Below are positions 1 to 7,562 of a DNA stretch of 64,000 bases, one piece after another. Position 1 is the stretch's first letter; every line of letters starts with the position of its first letter. Source of the DNA: CAWFQB01 sp965277875 (GTDB taxonomy: Bacteria; Armatimonadota; Chthonomonadetes; Chthonomonadales; Chthonomonadaceae); NCBI GenBank assembly GCA_965277875.1, contig CBDIDV010000002.1, positions 496,001 to 560,000 on the forward strand, in the 5' to 3' direction. The translations under genes were made by a program, and so were the position numbers. The notes beneath the pieces were generated by a model. It was not told the DNA's origin. It did no database searches and saw only the letters and a list, made by a program, of their open reading frames with translations.

Positions 1-939
1 GGGGCAGGATTTATCGGGTCGCATCTGGTACGCGCATTGGCCGCGCAGAATGTCGCGGTACGGGTTCTTGACAACCTCTCGTCCAGCAGTGGGGCCAGTC
101 TCGACGGCCTGGGCCGAAAGGTCGAACTGGTCGAGGGGGATGTGCGGAATGCTATCGCCTGTTCCAACGCGTGTCGGGGCGTGGACGTGGTGTTTCATCT
201 CGCTGCCCTGGTCAGTGTGCCGCAAAGTGTGGCCGATCCCATCCAGTCCGACGCAATCAACAGCGGCGGTACGCTTAATCTGCTGATTGCGGCGCGGGAT
301 CGGCAGGTGCAGCGTTTCGTGTTCAGTTCCTCGGCTGCCGTGTATGGGAATACGAACGTGATACCGACCGGCGAGGACGTGCTGCCTGATCCGCTGTCGC
401 CGTATGGCGCGCAGAAACTCAGCAGCGAACACTATGCGCGCCTGTTCGCGCACCTCTACGGCTTGGAAACCATCTGCCTGCGCTATTTCAATGTATATGG
501 GCCGGGGCAGAACCCCCACAGCGCGTATGCCGCTGCGGTTCCCCGCTTCCTGACGGGCCTGCTGGAAGGCAAGCCGCCCATAGTTTTCGGGGACGGCGAG
601 CAGACGCGTGACTTTTGCGCCGTGGCGGATGTCGTTGGGGCCAATCTGCTGGCCGCTACGACCCGGCGCGCGGAGGCTATCGGCGGCGTGTTCAACATCG
701 CCGGTGGCAGGCGCGTCAGCGTGAATACCCTGCTGGATCACATGCGCGAGGCCACGGGCGCTGCGCTGCCCACGCAGTACGCGCCTAACCGTGTCGGCGA
801 CATCCGTCACTCCGGGGCCGACATCCGCCGCGCCTGCGCCATCCTGGACTTTCAGCCCCGCGTAGACCTGACCACGGGCCTGCGCGATACCGTGGCCTAT
901 TATCAGAGATCTTTGCCCCGATCCTCAGTTCCCCTGTAA
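1..939 (+). CDS. NAD-dependent epimerase/dehydratase (SDR), 5' end outside window
   Basis: This is the C-terminal bulk of an extended short-chain dehydrogenase/reductase acting on nucleotide sugars, like UDP-glucose 4-epimerase. The reading frame is open from base 1, where it already encodes the Rossmann motif GAGFIGSH, so only a few codons are missing upstream. The SSAAVYG strand and the catalytic YGAQK (YxxxK, tyrosine codon at 403-405) are present, and the C-terminal half is typical of the family. The stop is TAA at 937-939. It lies upstream of the initiating sugar transferase on the same strand and probably supplies or modifies an NDP-sugar for the surface polysaccharide. The exact substrate cannot be read. 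The family is secure and the specificity is inference. Confidence 0.9.
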   Translation, partial: GAGFIGSHLVRALAAQNVAVRVLDNLSSSSGASLDGLGRKVELVEGDVRNAIACSNACRGVDVVFHLAALVSVPQSVADPIQSDAINSGGTLNLLIAARDRQVQRFVFSSSAAVYGNTNVIPTGEDVLPDPLSPYGAQKLSSEHYARLFAHLYGLETICLRYFNVYGPGQNPHSAYAAAVPRFLTGLLEGKPPIVFGDGEQTRDFCAVADVVGANLLAATTRRAEAIGGVFNIAGGRRVSVNTLLDHMREATGAALPTQYAPNRVGDIRHSGADIRRACAILDFQPRVDLTTGLRDTVAYYQRSLPRSSVPL

Positions 940-1540
940 ATATAACTGGAACTTTTCCGCCGAATTACCGACAAAAGAAAAGGAATCTCCGAGGCGTGAC
1001 GTTTGCCTGATGCTTGTGCTGGAGAGGGTTGATACCTGTCGCCCTGTGGCTCGGCATAGAAGGTAATAATCCTGTCGCTCGTTCTTTTAGCATAATTTTT
1101 AGTAAAAAAGCGTTTTGGCTTGACGTGGCCTGTACGCCTGTGCTAATCTTTACTCGCCCCGGAATAATTGCCGTCTTTCCAGACGCATCCGGCCTGTGAA
1201 CAGGTGGAGTAGAACAACGCGGCGACCGCCTGAACGGAACCAGACAGCTCGTAGCGAGTGCAAACTGTTTTAAGACATACCCGGTGACGAATGTGCCGCC
1301 CCATTCCATGTAGCCGATTGCTGAACCGACAGCAAGCCCGAATAACCCTCCAGAGATCGTCTCGTCGCCGTAATCCCTATCCCGGCTGCAAAGATGTATG
1401 CGAGACAGAAGCCGTTTTTGCGAAGCAGGGGCGCAGATGCGCGTTCATGCCCCTCAATAGCCGCCCCCGCCTGCTTCCCGCCCACCAGGAACAGCGCGGC
1501 GCGGCCCAAACGACATTTCTGCGAAAGGCACAATCAGTGC
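940..1540. other. Gene-free 600-bp spacer
   Basis: I see no convincing gene here. Short open frames on both strands lack ribosome binding sites and family resemblance. The spacer separates the SDR gene from the sugar transferase and carries one weak promoter-like sequence near 1120-1147. No terminator was recognised after the SDR gene. Confidence 0.5.
1120..1147 (+). promoter_or_regulatory. Possible sigma70-type promoter for the sugar transferase
   Basis: TTGACG at 1120-1125 is followed after 16 bp by GCTAAT at 1142-1147. The -35 box matches consensus at five of six positions and the -10 box at four. It lies about 390 bp upstream of the start codon at 1541, so the link is tentative. Confidence 0.25.
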
Positions 1541-2335
1541 ATGGATGAACAACTTTCACCCGCAAGCTATCTTCCGGCATCCCCTACGATGTACGACATG
1601 ACGAAGCGCGTCTTTGATGTCGTGGTTGGTGTGGCGCTGCTGCTTTTCTTTTCGCCGCTGTTTCTGCTGATTGCAGCCGGCATTCTTTGCACGTCCAGGG
1701 GCGCGGTCTTTTACAAGCAGGTGCGCGTGGGACGCGGCGACCAGATGTTTCTCGTCTGGAAGTTCCGCACGATGTATTCCGACGCGGATCGCTGCGGGCC
1801 GCTGATTACGTCGTCCGATGACAGCCGCATCACGCCCATCGGCAAATACCTGCGTAACCTCAAAATGGACGAACTGCCGCAGTTATGGAACGTGGTGCGC
1901 GGCGACATGAGCCTGGTCGGGCCGCGCCCGCAGGTTCCGCGCTTCGTGGACGCGTTTCCGTCCGAGCAGCGCGCAATCATCATGACCGTGCGCCCCGGCA
2001 TCACCGGCCCCACGCAGCTTGAGTTTCGCGACGAGGAGAAGATGCTCAAAGGGCAGCCCAACCGCGAGGGCTACTACATCGAGCATCTGCTGCCCACCAA
2101 ATGCCAGATGGACGTAAACTACGTGCGCGAGCGCTGCTTCCGGCTGGATTTTGGTGTCCTATGGGAAACCGGCAAAGTTATTATGCTGTCCCTGATTCGC
2201 CGCGCCCTGGGCCGCAACTCGCCGCCCACCGAGGCCATCGTGTCCGCGCAGACGTTCGCCGCTAAATCCTCGTATGCGCGTCATGACGCGTACCGTGAAG
2301 ACAAGGATGAGGTCGTCGTGCAGTCCGGCAGCTAA
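1541..2335 (+). CDS. Initiating sugar transferase (undecaprenyl-phosphate phosphoglycosyl transferase)
   Basis: This 264-residue protein belongs to the bacterial sugar transferase family (WcaJ C-terminal/PglC type). It transfers a sugar-1-phosphate to undecaprenyl phosphate at the inner membrane and so starts repeat-unit assembly. An N-terminal hydrophobic segment (about residues 26-48) precedes the hallmark motifs KFRTM, DELPQLWNV and SLVGPRP. The ATG at 1541 is preferred because residues just after it match the short form of the family and a GAAAGG-like ribosome site lies upstream. The open frame also extends further 5' without family resemblance. It is transcribed toward, and is convergent with, the large minus-strand polysaccharide cluster whose glycosyltransferases would act after it. 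Confidence 0.93.
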   Translation: MDEQLSPASYLPASPTMYDMTKRVFDVVVGVALLLFFSPLFLLIAAGILCTSRGAVFYKQVRVGRGDQMFLVWKFRTMYSDADRCGPLITSSDDSRITPIGKYLRNLKMDELPQLWNVVRGDMSLVGPRPQVPRFVDAFPSEQRAIIMTVRPGITGPTQLEFRDEEKMLKGQPNREGYYIEHLLPTKCQMDVNYVRERCFRLDFGVLWETGKVIMLSLIRRALGRNSPPTEAIVSAQTFAAKSSYARHDAYREDKDEVVVQSGS

Positions 2336-2364
2336 AGCCCTGTATAGTATTTACATAGTGTTTG

Positions 2365-2404
2365 AGCCGGTGAGCAGTAGATGCTCACCGGCTTGCTTGT
2401 TTTT
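2365..2404 (+). terminator. Rho-independent terminator after the sugar transferase
   Basis: A perfect 12-bp stem (2365-2376 with 2382-2393, AGCCGGTGAGCA and its complement) has a 5-nt loop. It is followed by TGCTTGTTTTTT, ending 30-70 bases after the stop codon at 2333-2335. Confidence 0.9.
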
Positions 2405-2411
2405 ACGCGCT

Positions 2412-2471
2412 GTATCCGGCATATAAAATGCCGGATATTAGGCCTGCGGCCAACTGTCCTGTAAACGGAAG
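2412..2471 (+). repeat. Left copy of a 60-bp inverted repeat bounding an insert
   Basis: This 60-bp sequence recurs in inverted orientation at 6446-6505 with two mismatches. It contains a 10-bp hairpin (2413-2422 with 2428-2437, loop ATAAA) and a second GGCC-TGC-GGCC palindrome at about 2441-2451. The pair brackets the IS-disrupted gene and the nuclease-like gene. It could be a terminal repeat of a mobile unit or a duplicated hairpin that also stops transcription. Confidence 0.85.
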
Positions 2472-2538
2472 ACTGCCTGTGTAGTTGGGTTGTGCTGTGT
2501 TGGTTTGTTGCTGATAGAATGTTCTATGAAAATGGCTG

Positions 2539-2567
2539 TTGACAGGAAACACGTTCTGCGCTACAAT
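2539..2567 (+). promoter_or_regulatory. Near-consensus sigma70-type promoter
   Basis: TTGACA at 2539-2544, a 17-bp spacer and TACAAT at 2562-2567 match the consensus at eleven of twelve positions. It points at the gene starting at 2670. It is the strongest promoter-like sequence in the first 30 kb and lies inside the inverted-repeat insert, so the insert appears to carry its own promoter. Confidence 0.85.
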
Positions 2568-2579
2568 CGCTGTACTCAC

Positions 2580-2595
2580 AGTAACGAGAGTTACT
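2580..2595 (+). promoter_or_regulatory. Small palindrome just downstream of the promoter (possible operator)
   Basis: AGTAAC-GAGA-GTTACT forms a 6-bp dyad overlapping the expected start of transcription from the promoter at 2539-2567. A repressor site or a short leader hairpin are both possible. Confidence 0.35.
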
Positions 2596-3197
2596 TTCCT
2601 GCTAAAGCCCTATGAGATCACTTCGTTTTGTTGGAAAACGAAGCGTATACGTTGGAAGGATTAACACTGATGCCGTTGACACCGGAAGAACGCCAGCGTA
2701 TTTACGAAGAGGAGAGAGCCAGGATCGAAGCCAGGGCGCAGGCTGAGTCCGATGTCAAGATTGAGCGAGAGGCGGCGCAGGTGTCTGCGCTTTCCAAGCC
2801 CACGAACTCTCTTGGCACGGTTGTTCTTACGGTTGTTCTTCTTACATTGCTCGGCGGCGGCGGCGTTTGGTTCTACAATGAAACATTCAGCAAGCAGCCA
2901 GTGTCTTCGGTGTCAGCCATCAATACGAGTACGCAATTTCTACCTGTAGAGAACAGCATTCCGTCAGCAGCAGAAACATCCATCAAAGTCGCGGCGGATA
3001 CACTGTATCAAGCATACGATGACAACCAGATTGATGCCGATGGAAAGTACAAAGGCCGGACGCTCTCTATTTCTGGAACTGTTCAAGACATCAAGAACGA
3101 TATTCTAGACGAACCCCCCTGTGTGCCACAATAGGGTGAGACAAAATCCCGTACACGAAATAGTGTAGATCGCCAGGGCGGAGAATGGATTTCTCCT

Positions 3198-3647
3198 ATG
3201 AATACACCGTTGACCGACAACCCGACAACCAAGACCGCCACGAATGAACAGCACAGCAGCGCGGCTTCGCCTGCTTCGCGCCCGAACCCGCAGGTGCAGG
3301 AACGTGTTTCGCGCCGCCGCTTCACGGCGGACTATAAGATGCGCATCCTTAAAGAAGCCGACGCCTGCCACAAGCCGGGCGATTTGGGCGCGCTGCTTCG
3401 CCGCGAGGGGCTGTACTCCTCCACGCTCGCCAACTTCCGCAAACTGCGCGAACAAGGCAAGTTGGGCGAGAAGAATACCGCTCAGGCGCACAAACAGCGT
3501 CAGGACAAGGAAGCAGCCAGGCAACGTGACGCGCGCCGGCTGGCGGCTCTGGAAGCCGAGAACCACAAGCTGCGCGTCCTCTTGGAACTCCAAAAAAAAG
3601 TGGCGGCCTTGCTCGACCTCTCTCTGGGCGAGACCCAGAGCGACTAA
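3198..3647 (+). CDS. IS3-family transposase OrfA (helix-turn-helix)
   Basis: This 149-residue OrfA has a DNA-binding helix-turn-helix region (RRRFTADYKMRILKEAD, about residues 38-54) followed by a leucine-zipper-like helix (LAALEAENHKLRVLLEL). It binds the element ends and regulates transposition. The stop at 3645-3647 lies after an A8G run where a -1 shift would enter the OrfB frame. It starts about 80 bp inside the left end, as usual for the family. Confidence 0.93.
   Translation: MNTPLTDNPTTKTATNEQHSSAASPASRPNPQVQERVSRRRFTADYKMRILKEADACHKPGDLGALLRREGLYSSTLANFRKLREQGKLGEKNTAQAHKQRQDKEAARQRDARRLAALEAENHKLRVLLELQKKVAALLDLSLGETQSD
3591..3600 (+). other. Predicted -1 programmed frameshift site for OrfAB
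   Basis: The run C-A8-G at 3591-3600 sits near the end of OrfA. OrfA is in frame 0 and OrfB lies in the -1 frame. That frame is open from before the A run through 3707 to the OrfB stop at 4675. The intervening codons encode the expected OrfB N-terminal helix-turn-helix (EASATTGIGRACAAIG). This is the arrangement that makes the OrfAB transposase in IS3 elements. Confidence 0.75.
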
Positions 3648-3706
3648 GCCTGGTTCAGGAAGCAAGCGCAACGACCGGGATTGGCCGTGCCTGCGCTGCC
3701 ATCGGT

Positions 3707-4675
3707 ATGAGCCGCGCCCGCTTCTATCGGGAGCAACGCGCCCTCGCCCCGCAGAGCGCCGCGCCCGTCGCCGTTGTCAGGAAGCGATGCGGTCATCCGC
3801 GTCGCCTCTCGGAGGAGGAACGCGCGGCCTTGCTCAATCTGCTCTTGTCCGAGCGCTTTGTAGACGCCTCGCCGCGTCAAGTGTACGCCTGCCTGCTGCA
3901 AGAAGGCGCATACCACGCTTCGTACCGCACGATGTATCGGCTGCTGCACGAACATCAGGCGGTGTGCGAGCGGCGCAAGGTGCGTAGACATCCGGCTTAC
4001 ACAAAGCCTGAACTCAAAGCGAGTGGGCCGAACCAGGTGTGGACGTGGGACATCACCTACTTGAAGACGCCGATGCGTGGCCGCTTCTACTACTTATATG
4101 TGGTCATTGACATCTACAGCCGCTATGTCGTCGGCTGGATGCTTGCCGAGCGGGAGTGTCAGTACCTGGCGCACAAGCTGTTGCAGGAGACCTGCCGCAA
4201 ATACAACATCCTGCCGGGTCAACTCACGCTCCATGCAGATCGGGGCGGGCCGATGAAGAGCAAGCCGGTCGAACAACTGTTACTTTCGTTGCAGGTGAAC
4301 CGCTCCCACAGCCGCCCGCGCGTCAGCAATGATAATCCGTACTCGGAAGCCGGGTTCAAGACGATGAAGTACAGCGCCCGCTTTCCAGAGCGCTTTCGCA
4401 GCCAAGACGACGCGCAGACGTTCTGCCAGGACTACTTTGCTTGGTACAACACGCAGCATCACCATACGGGCCTGGTGCTGCTCACGCCCGAACAGGTGCA
4501 TTTCGGCGACGCGCCCAAGTTGCTGGCGCAGCGGCAGGTGACGCTTGATGCCGCCTATGCCGCGCATCCACAGCGTTTTACACAACGCCCGCAGGCAGGG
4601 CAGTTGCCCAATGTGGTCTGGATCAATGCGCCTGCCTTACCCGGCGAAGTGGGACCAGAGGCAGTCGCCGCGTAG
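3707..4675 (+). CDS. IS3-family transposase OrfB (DDE integrase core)
   Basis: The rve-type catalytic core is complete: first Asp in VWTWDITYLK, second Asp in LHADRGGPM, and Glu in NPYSEAGFKTMKY. Downstream comes the W-Y-N segment (YFAWYNTQHHHTG). It is about 322 residues from the first ATG, but the frame is open upstream to the slippery A run, so the active form is probably an OrfAB fusion made by -1 frameshifting. It catalyses DNA cleavage and joining of this element. No truncation is visible, so the element may still be active. Confidence 0.95.
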   Translation: MSRARFYREQRALAPQSAAPVAVVRKRCGHPRRLSEEERAALLNLLLSERFVDASPRQVYACLLQEGAYHASYRTMYRLLHEHQAVCERRKVRRHPAYTKPELKASGPNQVWTWDITYLKTPMRGRFYYLYVVIDIYSRYVVGWMLAERECQYLAHKLLQETCRKYNILPGQLTLHADRGGPMKSKPVEQLLLSLQVNRSHSRPRVSNDNPYSEAGFKTMKYSARFPERFRSQDDAQTFCQDYFAWYNTQHHHTGLVLLTPEQVHFGDAPKLLAQRQVTLDAAYAAHPQRFTQRPQAGQLPNVVWINAPALPGEVGPEAVAA

Positions 4676-5357
4676 TTCGCAAGACGGCAAAGAAAGTGGC
4701 TGCCTGCTACATAAAAATACTTTCACCTTTTTGTCTCAAAATCATTGACACATTCCGCCCTACATCATTTTGCATGACGTCAGTGGTGCTTTTGGCGTTC
4801 AATGTATGTTTTCATCCTCTGGCAAAGGTTTGCTCGCTTCGTTACATAAAGGGGATAATGTGACCGTTGCGGGGCGCTGTGACGGTTTTCTTCTGAACGT
4901 GCTGATCCGCGAATGCTCACTCGTGCCTAACGCGCCGCCCGTAGCTCCTGTGCCTGACGACACAGCATCCCCCTCCACATCAACAAAACACTCCGACGCC
5001 TCTCCGGAACATGCTCCTCTTGACAGCTTCGACGATTTCATTGAACAGATGGGCAGCATTACGTACAAAGAGGCGTGGCTTGAGGGTTACAGCAAATCGC
5101 AGTTGACGGAATTGCGTAACGAACCGTATGCTCGGCATGGTTATCGGTTCAAGGATGCGTTACTGCGGACGTTTTTCGAGACACAATCATGGTATCGTCC
5201 GACCACATCCGACCAGAGCCGGGCCGAAGCCAAGTTCACCCAGATAGAACGCGATAACATCCATACCGTTCAAGAAGCTGAGCGTTGGCTGAAGCATCCC
5301 AACAACTAATCGTCAACGCATGTAGCCCCGCCTTTCTACATCATTTTGGAGGTTTCA

Positions 5358-6374
5358 ATGTCTTACGTATCTTACTTCCAACGTTTTTCTCAGGCAGAAA
5401 ACCATGCCACCAACAACACTCTGCTAATTCTGCGCTACTTCTATCAGTCATCGCCCCTGAAACTGCAAAACGTGTTGACGTCGCTGACTGATACGGAACT
5501 GGCAATCGGTGTAACCTTTGATCAGCAAATCAAAGGCATCGCGAGTGTCCCGGATGCGCTCATTTCGCAGGAGCCGCTGAACATCTACATCGAAACAAAA
5601 GTAGGTGAGAACTTAGACATTGATCAAATCAAACGTCACCTGATATCAATCTCGGAAGCCTTACCCAGAGCGGCAATGCCTATCTTGATTGGACTGACGA
5701 AAGAGGCAATCTCTCCAGAGCAACGAGCGGAGTGTATAAAAAGCGCAGACGAAAAGAAAATTGGTTTCGCGTCCGTAACGTTCACCGAGGTTGTAGAGGC
5801 GTTGCGTACTCAATGCGAACCGTATGAGGCTGTGCTGACTAACATCATTGATGATTACGAGAATTTTCTCGCGTCGGAAAACCTGCTTGAAACCCGCAAT
5901 ACGAAGATGGCCGTGTTCCCCTGTGGAACGTCGTTTGAAGACAACAAACAGTATGGGCTGTACTACGAGCCGATCAGCCGTCGTCGCCGTTTGAAGGCCA
6001 GCAAAATTCTTGGAATTTACCGAAATAAGAAGGTGGAGTTGGTAGGAACAATTCAGGCGGTTGCCAACTGCACTTATGTAGATGGCGACGTTCGAGTGGA
6101 TTCTGAGGAAACGAGCGGCAATCTCACGCATGAGCAGCGTAGACGTGTGAAGGAAGTAATCGAGAATACAGGCTACTACGACCTGAAGGCAGAACACCGC
6201 TTCTATCTCGTTGACAGCTTCACGGAGACAAACCTCCGCAAAACGTCGCCTGGAGGGTTGATGGGGCTACGCTATCTCGACATTGGCGAAATCATTGGCA
6301 CTGATTTCGACGCGCACCGAAACTACACGACCTCTGAGATAGCCGCATTGCTGTCCGGAAAAACGTTCGCCTAA
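5358..6374 (+). CDS. PD-(D/E)XK nuclease-like protein
   Basis: This 338-residue protein has a literal PD-(D/E)XK signature: P65-D66 in ASVPDALIS, then E79-x-K81 in YIETKV, with a conserved Glu in the preceding helix (TDTELAIGV). The N-terminal third is therefore likely a DNA- or RNA-cleaving fold. The C-terminal part (about 190-330) shows no motif I recognise and could be a regulatory or effector domain. The ATG at 5358 is chosen for the TGGAGG site just upstream. It follows the disrupted OB-fold/YARHD gene by 48 bp, inside the inverted-repeat insert. Base composition is visibly more AT-rich than the polysaccharide genes on both sides, fitting acquisition. A restriction or defence role is inference only. 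Confidence 0.75.
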   Translation: MSYVSYFQRFSQAENHATNNTLLILRYFYQSSPLKLQNVLTSLTDTELAIGVTFDQQIKGIASVPDALISQEPLNIYIETKVGENLDIDQIKRHLISISEALPRAAMPILIGLTKEAISPEQRAECIKSADEKKIGFASVTFTEVVEALRTQCEPYEAVLTNIIDDYENFLASENLLETRNTKMAVFPCGTSFEDNKQYGLYYEPISRRRRLKASKILGIYRNKKVELVGTIQAVANCTYVDGDVRVDSEETSGNLTHEQRRRVKEVIENTGYYDLKAEHRFYLVDSFTETNLRKTSPGGLMGLRYLDIGEIIGTDFDAHRNYTTSEIAALLSGKTFA

Positions 6375-6445
6375 AACGGCCCTTATCTCTAAATGGCTGC
6401 CACATCTCTGTAACCAAAAATCCTGATACCTGATATACGCATAAT

Positions 6446-6505
6446 CTTCCATTTACAGGACGGTTGGCCGCAGGCCTAATATCCGGCATTTTATATGCCG
6501 GATAC
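6446..6505 (-). repeat. Right copy of the 60-bp inverted repeat bounding the insert
   Basis: This is the reverse complement of 2412-2471 with 58 of 60 bases identical, including the same 10-bp hairpin with a 5-nt loop. It ends 18 bp before the stop codon of the minus-strand epimerase gene, so the hairpin could also help terminate the large polysaccharide transcript. Confidence 0.85.
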
Positions 6506-6522
6506 ACCCGCAATGCGCTGCG

Positions 6523-7521
6523 CTACCGCCAGCTTGGCGGCAGGCCGCGTGTTATTTCGATGTTGTCGAAGCGGACGGGAGAGGGCAGGGGCTGCGCCTT
6601 GACCCACGCGGCCATGCGCTCGATGCCGGTTCGCAGGTCAACCGGGGCGGGGGGCGCAAATACGTCGCGCACTTTGGCGTGGTCGGAAAAGGCGTGTACC
6701 ACTTCGTTCCGCGCCTCCAGATGCTTGAGGTTGAGCGGCTTGTCCAGGGCGCGGGCCACCTCTTCGGCCAGCTGCACGATGGTATACGGCGTGTCCGCGC
6801 CCACGTTGAATACCTCGTTAATGGCCCCGGCGACATACGGGCTGCGGGCGATCAGGGGAGCGACGTCGTCAATGTACGAGAACGCCCGCGTCTGCATCCC
6901 GTCGCCGAAGACCGACATCGGCAAATCCTGAAGCAGTTGGTTCATGAAAATGCCGATTACGTTGCGGTACTTGTCGGCGATGTTCTGGCGCTCGCCATAC
7001 ACGTTGTGCGGGCGGAAGACGACGTAGTCCAGGCCGAACATCTCGTGCGCGGCGCGCAGGTCGAGTTCAACGGCGTACTTGGAGATGCCATAGGGGTCTT
7101 CGGGCTGGGGGGCCAGGTCTTCGGTCATGGGAACCTGATTTTTGCCGTAGACCGCGATGGACGACGTGAACACGAAGCACTTCACGGCCTCACTCTTCAC
7201 CGACTCGTTGATAAGGTTCATGGATGCTGTGAGGTTGGTCTCGTAGTTGTACCGCCGTATAAAATGCGACAGGCCCTCGGCGGCATACGCGCCCAGATGG
7301 TACACGTAATCGAATGGCCCGTCCTGCCACAGCGAAGAGACAAAGACGGGGTCTTTCAGATCGCCCTGCACGAACCGGGCGGCCTGGGGAACGTTGGCCT
7401 CAAATCCGCCCGAAAGATCGTCCGTCGCCACGACTTCCATGTCCTGCGCGAGACAATGATCCGCCACATGCGACCCGATGAACCCCGCCGCCCCCGTCAC
7501 AAGCGCCCTTGCTTTACTCAC
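6523..7521 (-). CDS. NAD-dependent epimerase/dehydratase (UDP-glucose 4-epimerase-like SDR)
   Basis: A 332-residue extended SDR with Rossmann motif GAAGFIGSH (residues 10-18) and the catalytic pair Y144-x3-K148 in YGISK. It likely epimerises or otherwise modifies an NDP-hexose for the polysaccharide in the cytoplasm. It begins with GTG at 7521, supported by GGGAG eight bases upstream. It is the last gene of the minus-strand cluster, and its 3' end abuts the inverted-repeat insert. The insert does not seem to truncate the fold, although I cannot exclude altered terminal residues. Substrate is unknown. Confidence 0.92.
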   Translation of the reverse strand: MSKARALVTGAAGFIGSHVADHCLAQDMEVVATDDLSGGFEANVPQAARFVQGDLKDPVFVSSLWQDGPFDYVYHLGAYAAEGLSHFIRRYNYETNLTASMNLINESVKSEAVKCFVFTSSIAVYGKNQVPMTEDLAPQPEDPYGISKYAVELDLRAAHEMFGLDYVVFRPHNVYGERQNIADKYRNVIGIFMNQLLQDLPMSVFGDGMQTRAFSYIDDVAPLIARSPYVAGAINEVFNVGADTPYTIVQLAEEVARALDKPLNLKHLEARNEVVHAFSDHAKVRDVFAPPAPVDLRTGIERMAAWVKAQPLPSPVRFDNIEITRGLPPSWR

Positions 7522-7562
7522 ACACGTTCTCCCATCACGTAATTAAATCGAAAAATTCAAAT

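Larger units (their letters stand above)
3120..4757 (+). mobile_element. IS3-family insertion sequence, about 1.64 kb
   Basis: The two overlapping frames OrfA and OrfB, the DDE transposase and an A8G slippery run identify the IS3 family. The boundaries come from gene reconstruction. CCC (or CCCT) flanks both sides as a 3-4 bp target duplication, and excision restores the host frame. The left end begins TGTGTGCCAC. The right end contains the complement of TGTGTCAATG, and both ends share TGAGACAAAA about 17-20 bp in. The terminal inverted repeats are therefore imperfect, and the right boundary is uncertain by up to 5 bp (4752-4757). Confidence 0.88.
2670..5309 (+). pseudogene. Membrane-anchored OB-fold (tRNA_anti-like) + YARHD protein, interrupted by an IS3-family element
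   Basis: The gene is split into 2670-3119 and 4758-5309 by the insertion at 3120-4757. Removing the element and one copy of the CCC target duplication rejoins the frame exactly (...DEPP then YIILHDVSGAFGVQC...), giving about 332 residues. The order is a charged N-terminal helix starting MPLTPEERQRIYEEE, one transmembrane segment (about residues 46-68), an OB-fold of the tRNA_anti-like family spanning the insertion point, a Ser/Thr/Pro linker, and a C-terminal YARHD domain with NEPYARHGYRF and a terminal W-Y-x-P motif. Start at 2670 is chosen for the GGAAGGA site 8-9 bases upstream. Function of such proteins is unknown. It is probably cotranscribed with the nuclease-like gene 48 bp downstream, and the insertion presumably inactivates it and may be polar. 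Confidence 0.85.

Noticed and set aside
965..1309. Minus-strand open frame in the first spacer
   Set aside because: No start signal, biased composition and no recognisable motif.
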